Shown here: positions 1 through 4,493 of the stretch, piece by piece
Numbering within the stretch: the first letter of the stretch is position 1
Layout: each line of letters begins with the position of its first letter
NCBI GenBank assembly: GCA_017849315.1
Contig: JAFIHQ010000013.1
Span: 1 to 5,718 of the forward strand
Source of the DNA: Treponema sp.
GTDB lineage: Bacteria; Spirochaetota; Spirochaetia; Treponematales; Rectinemataceae
DNA length: 5,718 nt
Direction: 5' to 3'
The notes under the pieces: model-generated
What the model saw: the letters and a program-made list of their open reading frames with translations, nothing else
What the model was told of the DNA's origin: nothing
Database searches by the model: none
Made by a program: the position numbers and the translations under genes

Positions 1-498
1 AAGCGTCAGAATGTTTTGTCCGGAAAAGACGCCTTCCCCTATGGCGACTCCTGTTTTGTCGAAGCCCATCCTAAGCGCGTAACCCATGCGCTTGTCGTTC
101 TCGTAGCGGTCTGCAGCCGTCACCTTGCTGTCCACAAAGACCGCATTCCAGTCCACGCTCGTGACAATCGCTTCCAGTTGGTCCGGAGAATAGCCGGCCA
201 CATACAGGCCTCCCACAATCGCACCCATACTGGTTCCGCAGACCATGTCTATGGGAATGCCTGCTTCTTCGAGCACTTTAATAACACCGACATGCGCCAG
301 CCCAAAGGCCGATCCACCCGACAAAACCAAGGCCACTTTGGGTCTTGTGGGAGCTAGGGCTTGCGTCTCACCCTCTGTGTGTCCCTCAGGTTCTGCGTGC
401 GTTTGAGCCATAACTGGCATATTGCAAACGACGGCCAGCATACCGCTCAAGATGCCGACCGCTAAATACCTTTTTGCAGCCCTTCCTAATAAACTCAT
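1..498 (-). CDS. Patatin-like phospholipase, secreted, N-terminal part (runs off left edge)
   Basis: Seen: the first 166 codons of a minus-strand gene whose 3' end lies outside the window. Residues 1-31 look like a Sec signal peptide (basic start, hydrophobic core about 11-25, likely cleavage after A31 in VMA-Q), followed by a short Glu/His/Thr-rich linker. The patatin domain begins near residue 53 with [18 protein letters not shown], which holds the oxyanion-hole loop GGSAFG (61-66). The nucleophile elbow GTSMG (88-92) has catalytic Ser90. The partner Asp is beyond the edge. Family knowledge: patatins are Ser-Asp dyad lipid acyl hydrolases. A signal peptide joined to this kind of domain resembles PlpD/FplA-type (type Vd) autotransporters with a C-terminal barrel, but that part cannot be seen, so this is inference. 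Start: ATG at 498 is used, though in-frame ATGs at 504 and 507 are equally possible because no clear Shine-Dalgarno precedes any of them; an in-frame TGA lies just upstream. It is divergent from the lipoprotein gene. Confidence 0.9.
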   Translation of the reverse strand, partial: MSLLGRAAKRYLAVGILSGMLAVVCNMPVMAQTHAEPEGHTEGETQALAPTRPKVALVLSGGSAFGLAHVGVIKVLEEAGIPIDMVCGTSMGAIVGGLYVAGYSPDQLEAIVTSVDWNAVFVDSKVTAADRYENDKRMGYALRMGFDKTGVAIGEGVFSGQNILTL

Positions 499-500
499 GT

Positions 501-529
501 GCATCATTATATCTTTGCATCATTGTATC
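501..529. repeat. Imperfect 13-bp direct repeat at the patatin start
   Basis: GCATCATTATATC (501-513) and GCATCATTGTATC (517-529) match at 12 of 13 bases with a 16-bp period. Read on the minus strand, the copies contain TACAAT and TATAAT, both close to a -10 hexamer, and the proximal copy overlaps the alternative ATG codons of the patatin gene. The repeat could be duplicated -10 elements, a regulator site, or simple slippage. No good -35 hexamer is found at the right distance on the minus strand, so no promoter is called for the patatin gene. Confidence 0.5.
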
Positions 530-641
530 CATTAAGTGACAAAAGGATAAAGAAGAAAATGCGTATGCAGCAACTTATTTAGAAGACGGTATTTATGAAT
601 ATTTTGCACTAAGCCATTAAACTCTGCGTATTTCGCATATA

Positions 642-670
642 TTGACATAATTTACCATCACAGGTACTAT
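642..670 (+). promoter_or_regulatory. Sigma70-type promoter for the lipoprotein gene
   Basis: A perfect -35 TTGACA (642-647) is followed after exactly 17 bp by TACTAT (665-670), a good -10. Transcription would start near 677, leaving an untranslated leader of about 87 nt. A small inverted repeat, TGCG-TATTT-CGCA (625-637), lies just upstream of the -35 and could be a regulator contact, but it is short. The near-consensus promoter fits an abundantly expressed envelope protein. Confidence 0.75.
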
Positions 671-688
671 TCCGGTGGTTGATGTAGA

Positions 689-732
689 AGAAGGCAAGAT
701 TTCGACATCGTGTGTGCCCGCTTGCCGCTTCT
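689..732 (+). other. Potential leader-RNA hairpin upstream of the lipoprotein gene
   Basis: Within the predicted 5' leader, AGAA (689-692) plus GGCAAG (693-698) can pair with CTTGCC (721-726) plus TTCT (729-732). This gives a 10-bp stem with a 2-nt bulge (727-728) and a loop of about 22 nt. The stem ends 17 nt before the Shine-Dalgarno site, leaving it free, and there is no U-tract, so it is not a terminator. It may protect the 5' end of the message. It matches no riboswitch class I recognise, and the pairing was judged by eye only. Confidence 0.4.
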
Positions 733-749
733 CCCAGCCGGAGTTTTTC

Positions 750-755
750 GGAGGG
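750..755 (+). promoter_or_regulatory. Strong Shine-Dalgarno site that fixes the lipoprotein start
   Basis: GGAGGG lies 8 nt before the ATG at 764. It decides between that ATG and the in-frame ATG at 710, which would add 18 residues (including LPLLPAG) ahead of the lysine and hydrophobic core of a canonical lipoprotein signal, and would lie inside the leader hairpin. Confidence 0.8.
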
Positions 756-763
756 TTTCTTTT

Positions 764-1411
764 ATGAAGTACCTTAAGGTAGTTTCTCTCGTCCTTGTTG
801 CACTTCTTGTTGCTTCGTGCGCAGCTCAGCTTCCTCAAAAGGATATCGATGCTGCTAACGCTATTATGTCTGAAGCTGAGGCTGCAAAAGCCGACGTCTA
901 TGCTCCTACCGAGTATCAGGCAGCTGTAGACGCCAAGGCCGCTATGGAAGCGGAGTTGGCTGCTCAGAATGCAAAGCAGTCCGGAAAGGACTACAAGCAA
1001 CTCACTGAGCTTGTAAAGGCTTATAGCCAGGCAGCTACTGCAGCGAAGAACGCTGCCACTGCCAATGCTGAAGCTGCCAAGAACGATGTTGCAACGCTTC
1101 TCACCGATGTTCAGAATGCATTCAACACGGTAAAAGCAGAAGCTCAAGCAGCAGCTGGCGATGCCAAGAAGGCCAAAAAGGCCAAGCTTGACCTTAACGC
1201 CATCAATGCCCAGATTGCAAACGAAGAGCAGGCTATTGCCGCCGCTTCTTCCGCCAACGATTCTGGCGACTATGCGACTGCCAAGACAAGTTTGACCACG
1301 CTCAAAGATGAGATTGCCACACTCCAGTCTTCGCTCGAGGCCGCTGGGTTTACTGCACCTGCAGCTGCCGCCACTGACGCCGCTGCTCAGCCTGCTACCA
1401 CCAATCAATAA
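764..1411 (+). CDS. Ala-rich helical lipoprotein of unknown function (possibly DUF4398-like)
   Basis: A 215-residue protein starting MKYLKVVSLVLVALLVASC. It has a short basic N-region, a hydrophobic core and the lipobox VASC, with Cys19 as the lipidated residue after signal peptidase II cleavage. The mature part is rich in Ala, Lys, Glu and Gln with hardly any Pro or Gly before the tail, so it should be almost wholly alpha-helical or coiled coil (about 25-193), followed by an Ala/Thr/Pro/Gln tail (196-215). The segment KADVYAPTEYQAAVDA (43-58), and ANDSGDYATAKTSL further on (about 164-177), resemble the 'YAP-x-x-x-x-A' and 'GDY-x-x-A' helical hairpin style of DUF4398-type lipoproteins common in spirochaetes. 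That family call is from memory and uncertain. There is no enzyme motif. It has its own near-consensus promoter, a strong ribosome site and an intrinsic terminator, so it is a single-gene unit and probably abundant. A structural role between membrane and cell wall, like Lpp, is possible but not shown. Confidence 0.88.
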   Translation: MKYLKVVSLVLVALLVASCAAQLPQKDIDAANAIMSEAEAAKADVYAPTEYQAAVDAKAAMEAELAAQNAKQSGKDYKQLTELVKAYSQAATAAKNAATANAEAAKNDVATLLTDVQNAFNTVKAEAQAAAGDAKKAKKAKLDLNAINAQIANEEQAIAAASSANDSGDYATAKTSLTTLKDEIATLQSSLEAAGFTAPAAAATDAAAQPATTNQ

Positions 1412-1457
1412 CACACAAGAACAACACTAACTGGACTTCAGATTAGGCTGAAAGTCG

Positions 1458-1489
1458 AAAAAACCGCTCCGTGCAGGGGCGGTTTTTTT
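1458..1489 (+). terminator. Rho-independent terminator after the lipoprotein gene
   Basis: The stem CCGCTCC (1464-1470) pairs with GGGGCGG (1476-1482), including one G-U pair, around the 5-nt loop GTGCA. It is followed by seven T residues (1483-1489). A run of six A residues (1458-1463) precedes it, lengthening the stem and allowing some function in the reverse direction. It isolates the lipoprotein gene from the pst operon. Confidence 0.92.
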
Positions 1490-1500
1490 ATTGTCCAACG

Positions 1501-1540
1501 TTTTAACAGTTTTCTAACCGCAAAGTCGCAAAGGTTTAAT
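1501..1540 (+). promoter_or_regulatory. Candidate phosphate-regulated promoter of pstS (Pho-box-like repeat plus -10)
   Basis: Two direct repeats with an 11-bp period, TTTTAACAG (1501-1509) and TTCTAACCG (1512-1520), match at 7 of 9 bases. Fourteen bases further is TTTAAT (1535-1540), one change from the -10 consensus, and no recognisable -35 hexamer is present. Family knowledge: PhoB/PhoP operators are 11-bp direct repeats that replace the -35 element about one helical turn before the -10. The hexamers TTAACA and CTAACC are similar in style to known boxes but do not match the E. coli consensus exactly. Transcription would begin near 1547. A second, weaker -10 candidate is TATCTT (1551-1556). 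PhoB control is inference from spacing and context. Confidence 0.5.
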
Positions 1541-1588
1541 TGCAGCCTCCTATCTTTTGGTCACGTTTAGAGAAAGGAGAGTTGGAAA

Positions 1589-2632
1589 ATGAAGAGAAAT
1601 CGCGTTCGCGGCTTAATCGTACTCCTTTTGGTACTTAGCGTTACCTCAGTTGCAACAGCGCAGGTAACGTCGCTGCTTGGCTCGGGAGCTACCTTCCCGG
1701 CGCCTCTGTACACCAAGATGTTCGACGTCTATGCCCAAAAAACCGGAGTAAAAGTCAATTATCAGGCTATTGGTTCGTCTGGCGGCCTTAAGAACATTCA
1801 AGACCGTGTCGTGGATTTTGGCGCAAGCGACTCCTTTGTCAAGGATTCGGACATGGCAAAGTACCCTGCAAAGATTGTGCACATTCCGACAACCGTTGGT
1901 GCCGTCGTTATCGTGTACAATCTCCCCGGGAATCTGGCGCTCAGATTGACCGGTGACCTCGTGGCTGACATCTATCTTGGCAAGATTACCAGGTGGAACG
2001 ACGCTGCCATTAAGGCCCAGAACCCCGGTGTGAATCTGCCCTCTACGCCGATAATGCCAGTGTACCGCTCGGATGGATCCGGCACTACCTTCAATTTTAC
2101 CGCCTACCTTTCCGCGGTCAGCCCCGAATGGAGCTCACAAGTTGGTAACGCGAACAGCGTGAGCTGGCCAGCGGGTCAGGGCGCGGCGCAGAATTCCGGC
2201 GTGGCCGGCGTTGTTAAGCAGACGACGGGCAGCATCGGCTATGTCGAACTGGCCTACGCAAATCAGAACAAGCTCGCCATGGCGACCTTGAAGAATGCGA
2301 GCGGGAACTGGGTACAGGCTACCACGGCGTCGATTTCTGCCGCTGCAAGTCTTAACATGCCCAAGGACACAAGGATAGTGCTCGCTAACACCAGCGCTCC
2401 ACAAGGCTACCCAATCAGTTCGCTCACCTGGCTTGTGGTCTATCAGGATCAGAACTACGCCGGAAGAACCAAGGAGCAGGCAAAAGCCCTTGTCGACTTA
2501 CTGTGGTGGATCATCCACGATGGACAGCAGTATGCAGAAGCTCTTGACTACGCGCCGCTTCCCAAGTCGGCCGTTGCCGATACTGAGGCGATTATCTCAA
2601 GCATCACCTACAGTGGCCAGAAACTTCGGTAA
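1589..2632 (+). CDS. pstS: PstS, periplasmic phosphate-binding protein of the Pst ABC transporter
   Basis: A 347-residue protein, normal length for PstS. Residues 1-24 form a Sec signal peptide with an AxA site (A22-T-A24, cleavage before Q25). There is no lipobox, so the mature protein should be soluble in the periplasm. Phosphate-contacting motifs are all present: GSGATFPAPLY (31-41, with T35), GSSGG (62-66), DFGASD (76-81, with D81) and RSDGSGTTFNF (160-170), which supplies the Arg/Ser/Gly/Thr set known from E. coli PstS. Later conserved segments SIGYVELAYA (215-224) and YPISSLTWLVVY (274-285) are also intact. It binds inorganic phosphate with high affinity and delivers it to PstC-PstA. 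GGAG (1576-1579) sits 9 nt before the start codon. It is the first gene of the operon, behind a Pho-box-like promoter, and is separated from pstC by 57 bp containing a small hairpin. Confidence 0.97.
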   Translation: MKRNRVRGLIVLLLVLSVTSVATAQVTSLLGSGATFPAPLYTKMFDVYAQKTGVKVNYQAIGSSGGLKNIQDRVVDFGASDSFVKDSDMAKYPAKIVHIPTTVGAVVIVYNLPGNLALRLTGDLVADIYLGKITRWNDAAIKAQNPGVNLPSTPIMPVYRSDGSGTTFNFTAYLSAVSPEWSSQVGNANSVSWPAGQGAAQNSGVAGVVKQTTGSIGYVELAYANQNKLAMATLKNASGNWVQATTASISAAASLNMPKDTRIVLANTSAPQGYPISSLTWLVVYQDQNYAGRTKEQAKALVDLLWWIIHDGQQYAEALDYAPLPKSAVADTEAIISSITYSGQKLR

Positions 2633-2634
2633 AA

Positions 2635-2648
2635 CCGCCTTGAGGCGG
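2635..2648 (+). other. Small hairpin between pstS and pstC
   Basis: CCGCC (2635-2639), loop TTGA, GGCGG (2644-2648) form a perfect GC-rich stem starting three bases after the pstS stop codon. There is no following T-tract, so it should not terminate transcription efficiently. A hairpin here may protect the pstS message from 3' decay and so favour PstS over the membrane subunits. That role is inference. Confidence 0.55.
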
Positions 2649-2689
2649 CCCAGCAAAGTCCAGCTTATGATAGTGACGGACAGGGTTAC

Positions 2690-3559
2690 ATGAACGATAA
2701 ACGATATTTCAGAATGATAAGCGGGGCCGCAGTGGCCCTGCTTTTGGCGTTTGCGGCGGTCCTCCTTACCTTGGCCGTCGACTCGATACCGACTCTTCAG
2801 GTTTTCGGGCTCGGCTTTCTTACGGGTAAACAGTGGAATCCGGTAACAAAACAGTATGGGGCGCTGCCCTTCCTCTCGGGAACCTTGCTGACTTCCTTTG
2901 TGGCGCTTCTCGTGTCCTTGCCCCTTTCTCTTTCAGTAGGCGTCGTCATGGGTGAGTACCTGCGCAATTCCTTCTTAAGTAAGGCGATGTCGATCTTTAT
3001 CAATGTCCTTGCGTCCATTCCTTCGGTGGTCTACGGATTGTGGGGAATGACGACGATAGTGCCGCTTGTTCAGAAACTGGAAGGCGCTGCAGGCGTTGCA
3101 CCCTATGGTGTCGGCATACTTTCGGCCTCGCTTGTTCTTGCGGTCATGATACTTCCTTATATTGCATCTCTTACTGCGGAAGTGATGCAACGCGTGCCCA
3201 ATTCGATGCGGGAAGCCGCGCTTGCTTTGGGAACTACGCGCCAGGAGATGATCTTGGGCGTCAGCATCCCGTATATCCGCTCTGGAATAGCGGCCGGTAT
3301 CCTGCTCGCCCTTGGGAGGGCGCTGGGCGAAACGATGGCCGTAACGATGCTCATTGGCAACGCTACCCGCATGCCGAACTCGGTCTTCGCCCTCGGGAAT
3401 ACGCTTGCGAGCGTCATTGCAAGCCAGTTCAACGAGGCGGAGAGCGATCTTCACCGTTCGGCGATGATGGCCCTTGCACTGGTGCTTTTCGTTCTTTCGT
3501 TCTTAACGAATCTTCTTGGCCGCAGAATCATCGGCAAAACGGAGAACGGCAATGTCTAG
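2690..3559 (+). CDS. pstC: PstC, phosphate ABC transporter permease
   Basis: A 289-residue inner-membrane protein with about six hydrophobic segments (roughly 10-30, 62-88, 103-125, 140-163, 196-222, 257-277), the standard number for PstC. The conserved start of the permease domain is FLSGTLLTSFVALLVSLPLS (61-80), followed by ASIPSVVYGLWG (108-119). The EAA loop that docks with the ATPase is REAALALG (174-181). It is followed by ALGRALGETMAV (207-218), whose Arg and Glu belong to the conserved charged R-x-x-G-E signature of this permease family. With PstA it forms the phosphate channel. The upstream ribosome site is modest (GGA at 2678-2680 and an AGGG close to the ATG). The stop codon overlaps the pstA start, indicating coupled translation. 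The usual ATPase partner PstB is not encoded in this window. Confidence 0.96.
   Translation: MNDKRYFRMISGAAVALLLAFAAVLLTLAVDSIPTLQVFGLGFLTGKQWNPVTKQYGALPFLSGTLLTSFVALLVSLPLSLSVGVVMGEYLRNSFLSKAMSIFINVLASIPSVVYGLWGMTTIVPLVQKLEGAAGVAPYGVGILSASLVLAVMILPYIASLTAEVMQRVPNSMREAALALGTTRQEMILGVSIPYIRSGIAAGILLALGRALGETMAVTMLIGNATRMPNSVFALGNTLASVIASQFNEAESDLHRSAMMALALVLFVLSFLTNLLGRRIIGKTENGNV
3541..3544 (+). promoter_or_regulatory. Shine-Dalgarno site that sets the pstA start
   Basis: GGAG within the end of pstC lies 7 nt before the ATG at 3552. It favours that ATG over an in-frame TTG at 3516, which would add 12 residues and lacks a comparable site. The ATG and the pstC TAG lie in the overlapping string ATGTCTAG (3552-3559). 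Confidence 0.7.
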
Positions 3560-4445
3560 AGATGCAATAGCAAGAGATGCAATATCAAGAGGGAATCCGA
3601 TCAAAGAAGATCCCAAGCTGATAAGGCGGCGTCGTACAAAGAACAAAGCCTTTGCCGTTGCGCTCGCGATTCCGGTGATCCTCGTACTGATCGTCCTTGG
3701 TCATATGCTCGTTACCATCGCGGTAAATGGCCTCAAGGCGCTCAATATCGACTTTTTTACCCAGGCGCAGAAGCCATTCGGGGACCCGGGCGGCGGCGTC
3801 GCTAACGCGATTCTGGGTAGTTTGATCGTCGTGGGGCTGGCCACGATGCTTAGCCTGCCAATTTCGATCCTTGCGGCACTCTATCTTGCCGAGAACGCTC
3901 AAAAAAAGCTTGCAAAGCTCGTGCTCGTGCTTGTCAACGCGCTACAAGGAATTCCATCAATTATTGTTGGTATAGTTATTTACACATGGCTTGTGATACC
4001 AATGAGAGGCTTTTCTGCCTTTTCCGGATCTGTGGCGCTCGCCTTTATCATGATTCCACTGCTCACCACAAACATGCGCGAAGTATTCGCGCTTGTCCCA
4101 GGATCGTATAGAGAGGCGGCGCTTTCGCTTGGGGTTCCCCAGTGGCGGACTGCCTTTGGCGTTATTCTGCCCGCCGCAAAGCAGGGAATCTTGAGCGCCA
4201 CAGGGCTTGGGGTGGCCCGAATTGCAGGGGAAACGGCACCGCTGCTCTTTACTGCTTTTGGCAGCCCGTATATCAGCACAGCGCTCGGCAAACCCATAAG
4301 TGCCCTGCCGCTTGTCATCTATGAATATATAAAGAGCCCGTATGACGACTGGCATCAAAAGGCATGGGGAGCAGCCTTTATTCTTGTATGCTTCGTCTTC
4401 GTCATGACCGTGTCAATGAACTTGAAGAAGGACAAACAGGCGTAG
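3552..4445 (+). CDS. pstA: PstA, phosphate ABC transporter permease
   Basis: A 297-residue partner of PstC. After a charged cytoplasmic N-terminus of about 32 residues come hydrophobic segments near 33-58, 85-113, 120-149, 158-172, 210-236 and 272-290. Family signatures are the GGGVANAILGSL segment (80-91), LQGIPSIIVGI (131-141), the EAA loop REAALSLG (187-194) and ARIAGETAPLLFTAFG (222-237), with the conserved R-x-x-G-E charge pair. Translation is coupled to pstC by an 8-bp overlap. Oddities: the N-terminus contains a duplicated pentapeptide (RDAIA-RDAIS) from a 15-bp tandem repeat, and the C-terminal KDKQA is the first unit of another 15-bp repeat array in which the next unit begins with the stop codon TAG. 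The protein works only with the ATPase PstB, which normally follows pstA but is absent here. Confidence 0.96.
   Translation: MSRDAIARDAISRGNPIKEDPKLIRRRRTKNKAFAVALAIPVILVLIVLGHMLVTIAVNGLKALNIDFFTQAQKPFGDPGGGVANAILGSLIVVGLATMLSLPISILAALYLAENAQKKLAKLVLVLVNALQGIPSIIVGIVIYTWLVIPMRGFSAFSGSVALAFIMIPLLTTNMREVFALVPGSYREAALSLGVPQWRTAFGVILPAAKQGILSATGLGVARIAGETAPLLFTAFGSPYISTALGKPISALPLVIYEYIKSPYDDWHQKAWGAAFILVCFVFVMTVSMNLKKDKQA
3558..3587 (+). repeat. 15-bp tandem repeat in the pstA 5' end (two copies)
   Basis: AGAGATGCAATAGCA (3558-3572) and AGAGATGCAATATCA (3573-3587) are adjacent and match at 14 of 15 bases. The period is in frame, so it adds five residues (RDAIA, RDAIS) to the cytoplasmic N-terminus of PstA without breaking the gene. 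The first copy begins inside the pstC stop codon. Recent slipped-strand duplication is the simplest reading. Confidence 0.9.
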
Positions 4446-4487
4446 GACAAGGATGCAAAGGACAAGGATGCATAGGACAAGCCAGGC
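4428..4487 (+). repeat. 15-bp tandem repeat array spanning the pstA stop codon (about four units)
   Basis: Units, in the pstA frame: AAGGACAAACAGGCG (4428-4442), TAGGACAAGGATGCA (4443-4457), AAGGACAAGGATGCA (4458-4472) and the degenerate TAGGACAAGCCAGGC (4473-4487). Units 2 and 3 differ only at the first base; unit 1 matches unit 3 at 11 of 15 and unit 4 matches unit 2 at 10 of 15. The first codon alternates AAG / TAG / AAG / TAG, so the array contains two in-frame stops. Without them the tail would read as Lys/Asp-rich pentapeptides (KDKDA). The array fills most of the gap between the convergent genes, and I see no terminator-like hairpin in it. Confidence 0.88.
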
Positions 4488-4493
4488 CCCAGG

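Noticed and set aside
559..582. A 7-codon open frame (MRMQQLI) in the divergent intergenic region
   Set aside because: Too short and with no promoter or conserved context; nothing distinguishes it from chance.
710..763. An upstream in-frame ATG extending the lipoprotein by 18 residues
   Set aside because: It would put an unsuitable segment before the lipoprotein signal and has no Shine-Dalgarno; GGAGGG is ideally placed for the ATG at 764.
617..1414. A 265-codon minus-strand open frame opposite the lipoprotein gene
   Set aside because: It is a mirror of the Ala-rich coding strand, has a Cys/Ser/Leu-rich unnatural composition and no ribosome site, and the plus-strand gene has lipobox, promoter and terminator support.
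2975..3454. A 159-codon minus-strand open frame inside pstC
   Set aside because: Shadow of a clear PstC coding sequence, rich in Arg and His with no recognisable motif.
4443..4475. UAG recoding or readthrough extending PstA through the repeats
   Set aside because: No stimulatory structure is evident and the extension would meet a second TAG after nine residues; slippage and point change explain the pattern more simply.
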